NCBI RefSeq assembly: GCF_000165505.1
Contig: NC_014632.1
Span: 1,612,001-1,676,000 of the forward strand
Reading direction: 5' to 3'
DNA from: Ilyobacter polytropus DSM 2926
Lineage (GTDB): Bacteria; Fusobacteriota; Fusobacteriia; Fusobacteriales; Fusobacteriaceae
Length of the DNA: 64,000 bases
The position numbers were made by a program, and so were the translations under genes. Each line of letters starts with the position of its first letter. The first letter of the stretch is position 1. The notes beneath the pieces were generated by a model. The model worked only from the letters and a program-made list of their open reading frames with translations, ran no database searches and was not told the origin of the DNA. Of the stretch, positions 26,321 to 35,589 are shown one piece after another.

Positions 26321-28117
26321 TTAAGTTAACAGGATATTTCTTAGAAGATCATGATTGACTCTGCCGTCCAAATCCAGTTTTTTTATAGTTGTTATTATAG
26401 CTCTTACCACCTTGAGATATTCTTGTGGTTTCTCCTTTGGAGTTATCACGAGAAATACTATATCTACAGGTTTTCCATCTGGTGAATCCCACTCGACAGG
26501 ATTTTTAATAAGTCCGCATACACATATTGTCTCATTTACCTCATCTGTTCTGCAGTGAGGTATAGCTACGCCTTTTCCAAGCGATGTACTTGCTAGTTTC
26601 TCTCTTGCCATTATGGCATGGGCGACCTCATGGACATCCTTTACAACACCTTTTTCCCCTATTATATCTGCCAGATTATTTATGGCTTCTTCTTTATTTC
26701 CAGCTTCAAGTTCTATAACATTTCCTGTTAGTATCTTTTCTATTGAAAAATGATCTGATTTTTTCTCAGACTTACTCTGAATACTTTTAATATACTCTTT
26801 CCATTTCAACAGTGTTCTTTCTGAAAGCCACGCTCCTCCGATTTCAAATATTACCAAAGCAGGAATGATAGTATTAAATATCATTTCGCCACCATGTCCC
26901 TTTAACACTGTAGCTACTAGAATAGTTTCAACTGCAGCCATTCCAGCCTGAGGAAGCATAAGTTTTGGTAGACTGTTGGTTATCTCTTTTTCCTGTTTTG
27001 TAGCATAGCACCCTATCCAGGTACCTATAAATTTTGCCGAACCTCTTACAACAAGATATCCTGCTACATATATAAAAGTTTCCTTAGAAAAAGTTTCCAA
27101 CTTCACACTTGCACCTATAAGGGCAAAGAAAAAAAGATTTAATGCAGGCATTATATTACTTAACTGCAGAGAATGAAATATTGCGTGGAAATGATAATTT
27201 GATACCAACGCCCCTGCTACAACTGCAGTAACTAAAAACGGAACATGAAAATGCAGTGCCGCTGCAGATCCAACTGCTACAAAACCAACAACTATAAAGA
27301 ATAATTCAATAGAGGGCATAGGACCGTAAAAACTATCTACATCTACCTCAAGTCCTTCTTCGCTTTTGACTTTTCCAGGTTTCACCGTAAATTTAAGAAG
27401 CATAAATATAATCCACCCTATAACAAAGGCAAGAATCAGTTCCCTAACTACTTCATAAGCCAGATGCCCTATCGAAAGTGATTCTCCCTCCATGGTCATA
27501 ACGGCTATCCCAAGAAATACCGAGAAAAATACGACTTCAATAATATCATCTAAAACTACTATATTTGCCAAGAGATTTTTGAGTTTCCCCTCTACTTTTA
27601 GTTTGTTCATAAGAACAAAGGTTAGTGCAGGGGCAGTTGCTATTCCTATAGATCCAACCACGAGAGAGTTTATAGCTGTGAAGTTAAACACTTTCCAAAA
27701 TACAAGGGAAAGTGATATCCAGGTAAGTAAGGCCTGTCCCACACAGATCACTGTAGACTTAATTCCTACTTTTTTCAATCTGTCAAAATGTAGTTCTTCT
27801 CCAAGGGAAAATGCTATTACTCCCAGAAAGAAAAATACAAAAAAATGACTTTCTTCTATAACCAGAGAATAACTTTCAAATCCATGGCTATAAAGTTCTT
27901 CCATTTTATTAAAAAACGATGCCGATCTCACAAATTCATTTTTTACTACCCAGTCGTGAACCAAAAACCAAAAGTGTGGTCCTATAAGCATTCCACCTAT
28001 TATCTGTCCAATCGTCTCACCTATATTTAGCTTTTTGGCAAGAACTCCAACTGCATAAGCTCCCAATATCAGCATACCTATTGCCAGTATCTGAACTTTC
28101 ATAAATTCTAATCCCAT
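26321..28117 (-). CDS. CPA2 Na+/H+ antiporter fused to a PTS EIIA-type domain
   Basis: A 598-residue fusion. Residues 1-440 form a 12-13-helix monovalent cation:proton antiporter-2 domain (ETIGQIIGGMLIGPHF, and DDIIEVVFFS, with the paired Asp expected in the ion-binding helix). After a linker, residues 455-598 form a fructose/mannitol-type EIIA domain with the phosphoryl-accepting His in KGVAIPHCRT (about 522). The EIIA half suggests that transport activity is controlled by the PTS phosphorylation state. ATG has AGGAGG upstream. Own promoter at 28288-28316 and about 165 nt of 5' untranslated region. Confidence 0.9.
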   Translation of the reverse strand: MGLEFMKVQILAIGMLILGAYAVGVLAKKLNIGETIGQIIGGMLIGPHFWFLVHDWVVKNEFVRSASFFNKMEELYSHGFESYSLVIEESHFFVFFFLGVIAFSLGEELHFDRLKKVGIKSTVICVGQALLTWISLSLVFWKVFNFTAINSLVVGSIGIATAPALTFVLMNKLKVEGKLKNLLANIVVLDDIIEVVFFSVFLGIAVMTMEGESLSIGHLAYEVVRELILAFVIGWIIFMLLKFTVKPGKVKSEEGLEVDVDSFYGPMPSIELFFIVVGFVAVGSAAALHFHVPFLVTAVVAGALVSNYHFHAIFHSLQLSNIMPALNLFFFALIGASVKLETFSKETFIYVAGYLVVRGSAKFIGTWIGCYATKQEKEITNSLPKLMLPQAGMAAVETILVATVLKGHGGEMIFNTIIPALVIFEIGGAWLSERTLLKWKEYIKSIQSKSEKKSDHFSIEKILTGNVIELEAGNKEEAINNLADIIGEKGVVKDVHEVAHAIMAREKLASTSLGKGVAIPHCRTDEVNETICVCGLIKNPVEWDSPDGKPVDIVFLVITPKEKPQEYLKVVRAIITTIKKLDLDGRVNHDLLRNILLT

Positions 28118-28287
28118 TTTTTCCTCCTATATTTTTGTTTATATTAAAAGGATTCAATTCAAAATAAATTTTTGTAATCACATTACTATAATACTTCATT
28201 TGCAGGGTGTTTTTCAATATATATTTAACAATGTTTAATAAGAATTATCACAACCAATTATTTCATTGTTTATAAAAAGTTTTTATG

Positions 28288-28316
28288 ATTATAGTTTATA
28301 ATAGAATTATTTTCAA
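28288..28316 (-). promoter_or_regulatory. Sigma-70 promoter for the antiporter-EIIA gene
   Basis: TTGAAA (28316-28311), 17-nt spacer, consensus TATAAT (28293-28288) on the minus strand. The rest of the 312-nt gap 28118-28430 shows nothing else I can name. Confidence 0.6.
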
Positions 28317-28433
28317 TGTTTTTTACAAAACCCCCTTTCATAAATCATTATAAAAAGTCAAATACAATACATATTTCAAAGAGCGTTCCATAGAAAATTC
28401 ATATTTTAGAATCATATATTTTGGCAATAAAAA

Positions 28434-28456
28434 AAGGTAGCTTCAAAGTCTACCTT
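28434..28456 (-). terminator. Terminator after the DUF1294 gene
   Basis: Seven-bp stem AAGGTAG/CTACCTT with a 9-nt loop, followed by a T run on the minus strand (28433-28426). Confidence 0.75.
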
Positions 28457-28462
28457 CCTGCC

Positions 28463-28747
28463 TTATTTTTGTCTAGCCCATATAAATATAACCAAGGCAA
28501 AATGAATCAACGCCATAAGAGGGATACCATATTTAAAGTACCATTTTCTCGTCTTATGATTAAAAAATTTCATGCTTATAAAAGCCCCTATACTTCCTCC
28601 AAATAAAGCCATAAGCATAAGCCTTAGTTCAGAAACTCTATCTCTGTCATTTTTAGCCTGAACCTTGTCAAAGGAATATACGGTAAATGTAGAAATATTC
28701 ATTACAGCCAGAAAAATAAAAAGTATTTTTAAAAAAGTAATTTTCAT
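28463..28747 (-). CDS. DUF1294 small membrane protein
   Basis: A 94-residue protein with three predicted membrane segments (about 5-22, 43-60, 72-90). The YSFDKVQAKNDRDRVSELRL, then LFGGSIGAF and HKTRKWYF pattern is diagnostic of DUF1294, a family of unknown function. Upstream, 28748-28938 contains no gene that I can see. Confidence 0.85.
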   Translation of the reverse strand: MKITFLKILFIFLAVMNISTFTVYSFDKVQAKNDRDRVSELRLMLMALFGGSIGAFISMKFFNHKTRKWYFKYGIPLMALIHFALVIFIWARQK

Positions 28748-28938
28748 TAGTTGTCTCCTTTAAATTATTTTATAAGTCATTCTAATATACATCAAAATAA
28801 TTTTTTTTCAATATTTTCTTTTGTTTCTGCCAAAGCAGTTTACCAAAGACCTTAAAAAAAATAAAAGAACCTATCCTTTTTATCCTGTATTATTAGAACA
28901 TATTGTTCTGTTCACAAAAGATTTTTATTGATTTTATA

Positions 28939-28967
28939 TTTACAAACACAAAAAAATGTAATATATT
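28939..28967 (+). promoter_or_regulatory. Promoter for the AspT-like transporter leader
   Basis: TTTACA (28939-28944), 17-nt spacer, TATATT (28962-28967). It places the RNA start at the base of the structured element at 28979. Confidence 0.6.
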
Positions 28968-28978
28968 TGTGTTGTAGC

Positions 28979-29067
28979 AAGGTCTTCAATAACATCTATT
29001 TATTATGTTCTGTTATTTAGAGGACCCTTTCAAAATTTTGGGTTTCATCCATTGAGACCTTTTTTTA
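28979..29067 (+). promoter_or_regulatory. Structured leader RNA (possible riboswitch/attenuator)
   Basis: The base helix AAGGTCT (28979-28985) pairs with AGACCTT (29055-29061) and is followed by a T run. Inside are two local hairpins: AATAAC/GTTATT with AACAT/ATGTT, and ACCC/GGGT. The shape is a three-way junction closed by a helix that itself ends in a U tract, beginning about 5 nt after the predicted transcription start. It matches no riboswitch class I recognise. A further 130 nt separate it from the transporter start. Confidence 0.45.
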
Positions 29068-29196
29068 ATTCTAAACTTTATACTAGGAGGTGCTCAAGGA
29101 TTTTCTAACTGTAGCTAGTCAAAGGTTTTTTTCTGCCAATTGACAAAATAATTACAAATTTTAAAAAATGAAAGTAAAAATTAAAGGAGGAGTTTA

Positions 29197-30561
29197 ATGA
29201 AATTTGATTTGATTGCTTTTATGATGGACCAGTTTGTTTTAATGTTTGTTGCTGTTGTTACAGGAATGATACTCGGTAAGATTCTAAAAATAGGAACTTC
29301 AGGAACATTGTTTACAGGACTTGGAATGGGATGGGCAGTACGAAAAATGGCAGTGGATACTGTCGCTGCAGGGGATGTTGCAGGTCATGTAAAAGCGGCC
29401 GAAAAGCTTTTAAAAATATCTGTTGTAGATAAGATGTTCTTTTTACTTTTCTTGATACTATTCGTTGCAGCTGTTGGACTTCTTGCAGCGGACAAAATCG
29501 GTATTATTATTAAAAAATATGGTGCAAAATTCATAATTCTTGGATTTATCATCACTCTTTTAGGAGCGGCTACTACTTACGGACTTACTCTTATGAGTAA
29601 AAATGCTAGCCCTTATGAGGTTTCAGGTGTTTACACAGGGGCACTTACAAGTTCTCCGGGACTTGCAGCCGCCATCGAGACAGCTAGAGAGCACGCTAAA
29701 GGATGGGCTGAAGAGTATAGTGAATTAGATGATCATGATAAAGGAAGAATATTAAATATCCTTGGTGAAGAGGGAGTAACTCTTGACAATACAACATCTC
29801 TTACACCTGCACAAATTGATGAATTTGTAGTAAAAGCAGAAGCTGGAGTTGGAGTAGGACACGCTATTGGATATCCATTTGGAGTAATAATAGTTATCTT
29901 AGCTATGAGATTCTTTCCAATTTTATTTAGACTTAATGTAGATGAAGAATATAAAAAGTTTAACGAAGAGATGGCAGCAGCAGAAGCAGCTGGCGGAGTA
30001 AAAGAGATAGAAACAGTAACTTTCGACCTTACAGCATTTATACTTGCATGTGCAGTAGGTTACTTTATCGGTAAGATCAAAATATTCTTAGGACCTCTAG
30101 GTTACTTTGGACTTGGTTCTACAGGAGGAGTACTAATAGCATCTCTAGTATTTGGTTACATCGGTAAAGTTGGAATGTTCCACTTTAGAATGGATAAGAA
30201 AATCCTTGCAGCTATAAGAGAAGTAGGACTTGCTCTTTTCCTTGCCATAGTAGGGCTTAGATATGGATTTGCAGTTATCGATTCACTTACTGGATCAGGA
30301 CTTTTCCTAGCATTTGTTTCACTAATGGTTGGAGTTGTCGCAATGACAATCGGATTCATCGTAGGTAAATACGCTATGGGAATCAACTGGATCATGCTTT
30401 CAGGAGCTATCTGTGGTGGTATGACATCTACTCCTGGACTAGGAGTGGCAATCGATGCAGTAGGTAATGATGACCCAGCAGCAGGATACGGAGCTACATA
30501 TCCATTTGCACTCTTTGGAATGGTATTATTTACAATAATTCTACATAAATTACCAATGTAA
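29197..30561 (+). CDS. AspT/YidE-type (AAEx family) membrane transporter
   Basis: A 454-residue polytopic protein with two related halves, each with a GxxTSSPGLxxA signature: TGALTSSPGLAAAIE (about 148) and GGMTSTPGLGVAID (about 408), each followed by a Gly/Tyr-Pro-Phe motif (GYPFGVI; ATYPFALF). This internal duplication defines the aspartate-alanine exchanger family. The usual cytosolic TrkA-C domains between halves are missing; instead a short hydrophilic stretch (about 160-215) and a linker (about 252-268) are present, so it is a slim form. Substrate unknown; a carboxylate or amino acid is likely. ATG follows AAAGGAGG. Confidence 0.8.
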   Translation: MKFDLIAFMMDQFVLMFVAVVTGMILGKILKIGTSGTLFTGLGMGWAVRKMAVDTVAAGDVAGHVKAAEKLLKISVVDKMFFLLFLILFVAAVGLLAADKIGIIIKKYGAKFIILGFIITLLGAATTYGLTLMSKNASPYEVSGVYTGALTSSPGLAAAIETAREHAKGWAEEYSELDDHDKGRILNILGEEGVTLDNTTSLTPAQIDEFVVKAEAGVGVGHAIGYPFGVIIVILAMRFFPILFRLNVDEEYKKFNEEMAAAEAAGGVKEIETVTFDLTAFILACAVGYFIGKIKIFLGPLGYFGLGSTGGVLIASLVFGYIGKVGMFHFRMDKKILAAIREVGLALFLAIVGLRYGFAVIDSLTGSGLFLAFVSLMVGVVAMTIGFIVGKYAMGINWIMLSGAICGGMTSTPGLGVAIDAVGNDDPAAGYGATYPFALFGMVLFTIILHKLPM

Positions 30562-30577
30562 TACCTATAAAAATATC

Positions 30578-30605
30578 AAAATGGCAGTGAATTCACTGCC
30601 ATTTT
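30578..30605. terminator. Bidirectional terminator between the transporter and comM
   Basis: Perfect 28-nt palindromic stem (AAAATGGCAGTGAA and its complement) followed by TTTATT on the plus strand and T-rich sequence on the minus strand, between two converging genes. Confidence 0.85.
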
Positions 30606-30627
30606 TTATTTTCTTATTTTTTTATAT

Positions 30628-32133
30628 TTATTTTTTCCGATAGGATAAAGCCTCTAAAATATCCCCTTTATCTATAGATTCTCTTTTCTCAAGATCTGCT
30701 ATTGTCCTTGCCACTTTCAAAGTTTTATCATAACTCCTAGCAGAAAGACCAAGACTTTCAATGGCATCTTTCAATAACTTCAGACTTTCTTCATCTAGTT
30801 TACAATATTTTTTTATCTCTTTTTGGGTCATATTCGAATTTAGCTTCCCTTCTCCCATTCTCATGATCTGCTTTTCCCTGGCTTCCTCCACTCTGTTTCT
30901 TATAGTTTCAGAAGATTCCCCTTCACCATAATTTAAAAGCTCTTCTGTTTTGAGTTTTTTAACTTCAACATAGAGATCCATCCTGTCAACAATTGGACCT
31001 GAGATTTTTTTCTTATAGTTATTTATCTGATGTTGAGTACAGGTACATTTTCCTCCATCTTCAAAAAGCAAACCACAATTACATGGATTACTGGCCAATA
31101 CCAAAATAAAATCTGTTGGGAAATCAACCCTATAAGATGCTCTTGTAATGGAAATTTTCCTGTCCTCCACCGGCTGCCTTAGTGTTTCCAATACATTCTT
31201 TGGAAACTCTGTAGCCTCATCTAAAAAAAGTACCCCTGTATGAGCCAGAGTTATCTCTCCTGCTTTAGGAACTCTTCCTCCGCCTACCAGTGCAACAACC
31301 GATGATGAATGGTGGGGATTTCTAAATGGCCTTTTGTTCACAATGGGGAAGGTATCATTTAAAAGTCCATTGCTACTATATATTTTTGTCGATTCTACAA
31401 TCTCTTTCTGGGTCATGTTTGGCATTATTGTAGGAAGTCTTTTGGCCAGCATTGACTTACCTGATCCCGGGCTTCCCACCATAAAGAGATTGTGCCCTCC
31501 TGCTGCAGATATTTCCAGAGCTCTTTTAGCAGCATACTGTCCCTTTACCTCTTTAAAATCAAAACTATAATTATTTTTTTTACATTCATCTATAAGTTCT
31601 TCATTGTAGATTTGGATCTTGCCGTCATCAATGAACTCTAGGACCTCTTTCAGATTTCTCACCGGTACAACCTCTATACCCTCTATCATTGAGGCTTCCC
31701 TCATATTTTCCCTTGGAATGATTATCCCCTTCATTCCCTTTTCTTTTGCACATATCACTGCATTTATGACTCCACTGGTTCTTTTTACGCTCCCTCCCAA
31801 AGACAGCTCCCCTATAAACATATAATCCGAAAGTCTAGTATCATCTTTGATATATTCAAAAGACCTCATTATTCCTATTGCTATAGGCAGATCAAACTGT
31901 GGTCCCTCTTTTTTAATCCCTGCAGGAGAAAGGTTCACAAGTATTCTTTTTGGATTCATACTAAAACCGCAGTTTTTGATTGCAGCCTTTACCCTTTCAC
32001 GACTTTCTGATATTGCTGCATCTGCAAGACCAACTATATTAAAGACCGGTAGCCCATTGCTTATATCTACTTCCACTTCCACCTGGTATGGATCTATACC
32101 CAGGAAACCCGAACTTAAAACTTTCGCAAGCAT
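30628..32133 (-). CDS. comM: ComM/YifB family Mg-chelatase-like AAA+ ATPase
   Basis: A 501-residue AAA+ helicase of the ComM family, which drives branch migration during natural transformation in Vibrio/Haemophilus. An N-terminal Lon-like (ChlI) domain (1-170) is followed by Walker A GSPGSGKSM (about 217), Walker B VLFLDEATEF (about 303) and a C-terminal Mg-chelatase C domain, with zinc-type cysteines CNCG/CTC (about 356-368). ATG follows GTGGGGTG. With comF nearby it hints at DNA uptake ability, but no pilus genes are in the window. Confidence 0.93.
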   Translation of the reverse strand: MLAKVLSSGFLGIDPYQVEVEVDISNGLPVFNIVGLADAAISESRERVKAAIKNCGFSMNPKRILVNLSPAGIKKEGPQFDLPIAIGIMRSFEYIKDDTRLSDYMFIGELSLGGSVKRTSGVINAVICAKEKGMKGIIIPRENMREASMIEGIEVVPVRNLKEVLEFIDDGKIQIYNEELIDECKKNNYSFDFKEVKGQYAAKRALEISAAGGHNLFMVGSPGSGKSMLAKRLPTIMPNMTQKEIVESTKIYSSNGLLNDTFPIVNKRPFRNPHHSSSVVALVGGGRVPKAGEITLAHTGVLFLDEATEFPKNVLETLRQPVEDRKISITRASYRVDFPTDFILVLASNPCNCGLLFEDGGKCTCTQHQINNYKKKISGPIVDRMDLYVEVKKLKTEELLNYGEGESSETIRNRVEEAREKQIMRMGEGKLNSNMTQKEIKKYCKLDEESLKLLKDAIESLGLSARSYDKTLKVARTIADLEKRESIDKGDILEALSYRKK

Positions 32134-32397
32134 TTTATCACCCCACTATATACTTTTCCCTATGTTTTTTCTTTTTCTCATAAACTTTCCTTTTTTATTT
32201 CTGCAGACTAGATAAACAAAAAATATCTAACTGAATTTGAAAAATTAAAATAACTATAAAAATATAGTATTAGGACTAAAAGCATATTTTTTTACAAAAA
32301 GATTAAAGTTAATAAAAAAAGGATTTAAAAACACTTTTTTTTATTAAAATCCTGTGTTAAAATTGTGTGTAGCTACTTTTATTTAGGAGGAGAATAT

Positions 32398-33378
32398 ATG
32401 AAAAAGATTTTTGCATTTCTGATGGTTGTAATGATGCTGGCACTAACTGCCTGCGGTGGTAAAGAAGAAGCGGCAAAAGAAGAGACTTTGAAGGTTGGAA
32501 TAGTTCTTTCCATAGGAGGACTTGGAGATAAGTCTTTCAACGACTCTGCTTATAGGGGGCTAGAGCAAGCTAAAAAAGACCTAGGAATCGAATTTAAATA
32601 TGTAGAACCTGCATCGCCTGCAGAAGATGAGCAGTTTCTTAGAGAGTTCGCTGAGAATGGTTATGACTTAGTTGTTGCCACTGGATTTCTTATGAAAGAT
32701 GCCACTGAAAAAATGGCTAAAGAGTTTCCTGATGTTAAGTTTGCAATTATTGACGAAGTAATCGAACTTCCAAATGTATCTTCACTTGTTTTCTCTGAAG
32801 ATGAAGGTTCATTCTTAGTAGGAGCCTTAGCTGCTATGATGAGTGAAACCAATACTGTTGGATTCGTAGGTGGGATGGAAGTTCCTCTTATCAAAAAATT
32901 CCAGAGAGGATACGATATGGGTGCTAAGTATGTGAACCCTGACATAAAAGTTCTTGGATTGTTTACTTCAGGACCTAACCCGTTCAACGATCCTGTTAGA
33001 GGTAAAGAAAATGCTCTTTCACTTATCAAGCAAGGAGCAGACGTCGTATATCATGCAGCAGGAGGAACTGGTGTAGGGGTTATCGATGCTGCAAAAGAAT
33101 CTGGTGTTTACGCTATCGGTGTAGATTCAAACCAAGATGATGTTGCTCCAGGAACAGTTCTTACTTCAATGATCAAAAATGTTGATGTAGCTGTATATAA
33201 TACAGTTAAACAGGTTTTAGACAATGATTTTAAAGCAGGTATCAACAGATTTGGAGTAGCTGAAAATGGAGTTGGTACAAGTGACTTTGCAAATACAAAA
33301 GATGTTATCGGAGAAGAAAAATTAAATAAATTAAAAGAGATAAGAGAAAAAATTATAAATGGTGAAATTAAATTCTAA
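32398..33378 (+). CDS. BMP-family substrate-binding lipoprotein (nucleoside/purine ABC uptake)
   Basis: A 326-residue lipoprotein. The signal peptide ends in the lipobox LTAC (Cys at about 18). The mature part is a periplasmic-binding fold of the BMP/PnrA/TmpC family: GGLGDKSFNDSAYRGL, VGALAAMMSETNTVGFVGG, YHAAGGTGVGVIDAAKE and VLTSMIKNVDVAVY. Members bind nucleosides. I start at the ATG at 32398, with AGGAGG seven nt upstream; the open frame 11 codons further is not supported. No permease or ATPase gene follows, so partners must be elsewhere. Confidence 0.92.
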   Translation: MKKIFAFLMVVMMLALTACGGKEEAAKEETLKVGIVLSIGGLGDKSFNDSAYRGLEQAKKDLGIEFKYVEPASPAEDEQFLREFAENGYDLVVATGFLMKDATEKMAKEFPDVKFAIIDEVIELPNVSSLVFSEDEGSFLVGALAAMMSETNTVGFVGGMEVPLIKKFQRGYDMGAKYVNPDIKVLGLFTSGPNPFNDPVRGKENALSLIKQGADVVYHAAGGTGVGVIDAAKESGVYAIGVDSNQDDVAPGTVLTSMIKNVDVAVYNTVKQVLDNDFKAGINRFGVAENGVGTSDFANTKDVIGEEKLNKLKEIREKIINGEIKF

Positions 33379-33397
33379 TAACACTATTTGGATTTTT

Positions 33398-33434
33398 AGG
33401 TTTCCAGGTTAGATTGTCTGGAAACCTTTTTTTG
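33398..33434 (+). terminator. Terminator after the BMP lipoprotein
   Basis: Ten-bp perfect stem AGGTTTCCAG/CTGGAAACCT with a 10-nt loop, then TTTTTTTG. The stretch 33435-33627 shows no gene. Confidence 0.9.
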
Positions 33435-33627
33435 TTCTGGGGCTTTTTTCCCATCCTCTGATTTTTTAGTCCATTTTTTTACATGTTTTAGAAGTAAGAT
33501 AAAAAATTGGATAGACTGCAATAATTCGAGTAGTTTTCTCAAGATCATACAAAATAAATAAAAAGATTATTCGAAGGGATTTTCATAAAAATATCATCCT
33601 TAATTACCTCAAAAAATATTGAAAAAA

Positions 33628-33653
33628 GAGGCGTAGATCACTCTCTACACCTC
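33628..33653 (-). terminator. Terminator downstream of the rhodanese pseudogene
   Basis: Ten-bp stem GAGGTGTAGA/TCTACGCCTC (one G-U pair) followed by TTTTTTC on the minus strand; it remains intact although its gene has decayed. Confidence 0.75.
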
Positions 33654-33680
33654 ATAAAATATTTATTTTAACTTAACTAT

Positions 33681-34500
33681 TTATTTCTCCATTGGCATAG
33701 TTGCATCGCCACACCATTCGTAAATAGAACCTTCATAATTTTTTACATTTTCAAAGCCACCGGCTCTGAGGATCATAGTTGCATAACCTGATCTTATTCC
33801 CATAGTTCAGTAGAGCGTAAAATCATCTTTTTTATAAATTCCAATTTTAGCCCTCATTTCTTCCATCTCTTCTGAAGTTTTTAAAGTTATGTTTTCATTT
33901 AATAGATTTGTTCAAAGAAGATGCTTCGACCCTTTTATATGGACGCCTCTAGGCTCTCCTGAATTCTGAGATCCATCAATTTTTTTTAGTTCTTACATCT
34001 ACAAGTATTGTTTTTCCTAAATTTTCAAAAACTTCATCTTTTGTTGCCATAAAACTTCTATCGTAATCTTTTAAAATTAACCTATTACTAGTTGTCGGTT
34101 CAGATGTAACATCATTTGTCATCTCGTAACTGAGTTCTTTCAATAAGTAGATCCACCATGAAGAATTTAACATTTTTCATTCCAGCTAATCTTAATTGCC
34201 AAGCTGTACGTCCTCTGCACCGGGACCTTTGAATATATCAGAGTAAACTACTGCTACCTTTTCATTATCTACTCTCAATGAAATAAGTTTTTTAGTTAAA
34301 GCTTCCTTTGATTTTACTGTTCCCCAACCTGGGTCTCTTGGTTTCACTACTTTTTCTGAAAAAGCATGAAATCCAATGCTTATTGCTCCTTTTATACGTT
34401 CTTTAGCACATATCGCAGGATTATTATCGATTTTTTTCTTTGTTACTTGATGCCTTATTACAACTACTAAATAAAATATATTCTACTTAATCAATAGTTC
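33681..34500 (-). pseudogene. Decayed two-domain rhodanese (thiosulfate sulfurtransferase) lipoprotein
   Basis: Translation in changing frames recovers most of an SseA-like sulfurtransferase. A lipobox-like FSSCNKASSN segment lies near 34460. The first rhodanese domain reads GAISIGFHAFSEKV, RDPGWGTVKS and QLRLAGMKNVKFF, and the second ILVDVRTKKIDG, GVHIKGSKH, GIRSGYATM and GFENVKNYEGS, ending with a normal stop at 33681. At least three frameshifts (near 34440, 34195, 34155, and again near 33985) and two in-frame TGA codons break it: one near 33912 where Trp is expected and one near 33809 at the active-site Cys position. The intact remnant 33976-34173 is not a gene in itself. Confidence 0.85.
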
Positions 34501-34591
34501 TAATGACTAGTAAGAGCATATTAAATTTAAACTAAATACCGGATACTACTTATTCCAGAATAATTACAGCCAATTAATCCAATTAAAAAAA

Positions 34592-34614
34592 GGACACTCC
34601 TACATGGAATGTCC
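34592..34614 (-). terminator. Terminator after prs
   Basis: Stem GGACA/TGTCC with inner TCC/GGA pairing, followed by TTTTTTT on the minus strand, 16 nt after the prs stop. Confidence 0.8.
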
Positions 34615-34629
34615 AAAATTTTAAAATTA

Positions 34630-35589
34630 TTATCTTTTATCAAAAAGTTCAGAAATGGACTCGTTATTTACAATTCTTTTTATCGCTTCTGCAAAAAGTA
34701 GATCTACAGAAAGTACTTTTATTTTTCCTATTTTCTTTTCTTCAACAAGGTTTATAGAGTCTGTAACAACAACCTCTTTAAGCGGTGACGCTTCAAGTCT
34801 CTCCATTGCTGGTCCTGATAGAATTCCGTGTGTACAGCAAGCATAGGCTTCTTTAGCACCTCTTTTTATTATAGCTTCGGCACCATTTGTTATTGTTCCA
34901 GCTGTGTCTATCATATCATCAATAAATATTGCTGTTTTTCCTTCTACCTCTCCTATAAGGTTCATAACCTCAGACATGTTTGGCTTTGGTCTTCTTTTGT
35001 CGATAATTGCTATTTTACAATCAAGCCATTCAGATAATTTCCTTGCTCTTTTTACTCCCCCTACGTCTGGTGATACTACTACTACGTTATCACCACTTAA
35101 ACCTTTCTCTATAAAGTACTTTGCTAAAATAGGTAAAGCTTGTAGGTGATCTACAGGAATATCAAAGAATCCTTGAATTTGATTAGCATGAAGATCCATA
35201 GTTAAAATTCTAGAGGCTCCAGCTACAGTTAAAAGGTTAGCTACGAGTTTAGATGTAATTGGTTCTCTTGGGCTCGCCTTTCTGTCTTGTCTGGCATATC
35301 CATAGTAAGGGATAACCACATTTATAGTTTTTACAGAAGCTCTTTTTAGTGCATCAATAAATATCAAAAGCTCCATAAGATTTTCATTTACCGGTTCTGA
35401 AGTAGGTTGGATAATAAATACATCGCATCCTCTTACCGTTTCATTAATTCTTGCATAAATTTCACCATCTTTAAACCTTACAATGTTTGCATCTCCTAGA
35501 GGAAGTCCACACTTTTCAGCAATTTTTCTGGCCAAGTTGATATTTGAATTCCCAGTAAAAATCTTTACATCTCTCGCTTCTCTTATCAT
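34630..35589 (-). CDS. prs: Ribose-phosphate pyrophosphokinase (PRPP synthetase)
   Basis: Makes PRPP from ribose 5-phosphate and ATP. The 319 residues have the FKDGE (40s) and RQDRK ATP-flap (about 101), the [13 protein letters not shown] segment (about 131) and the PRPP-binding loop [12 protein letters not shown] (about 220-231). The ATG overlaps the glmU stop by one nt, the standard glmU-prs pair of Gram-positives and Fusobacteria. Confidence 0.97.
   Translation of the reverse strand: MIREARDVKIFTGNSNINLARKIAEKCGLPLGDANIVRFKDGEIYARINETVRGCDVFIIQPTSEPVNENLMELLIFIDALKRASVKTINVVIPYYGYARQDRKASPREPITSKLVANLLTVAGASRILTMDLHANQIQGFFDIPVDHLQALPILAKYFIEKGLSGDNVVVVSPDVGGVKRARKLSEWLDCKIAIIDKRRPKPNMSEVMNLIGEVEGKTAIFIDDMIDTAGTITNGAEAIIKRGAKEAYACCTHGILSGPAMERLEASPLKEVVVTDSINLVEEKKIGKIKVLSVDLLFAEAIKRIVNNESISELFDKR

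Noticed and set aside
28017..28217. 66-residue minus-strand frame overlapping the antiporter start
   Set aside because: Different frame across the antiporter ribosome site; no own ribosome site and no coherent protein character.
33785..33835. TGA at the catalytic Cys position of the rhodanese could encode selenocysteine, with a GATCA...TGATC hairpin 13 nt downstream
   Set aside because: A second in-frame TGA stands where Trp is expected and several frameshifts break the gene; the hairpin is weak and no sel genes are in the window. Pseudogene is the simpler reading.
33976..34173. 65-residue open frame on the minus strand as an independent gene
   Set aside because: It is a fragment of the rhodanese pseudogene between two frameshifts and has no ribosome site.
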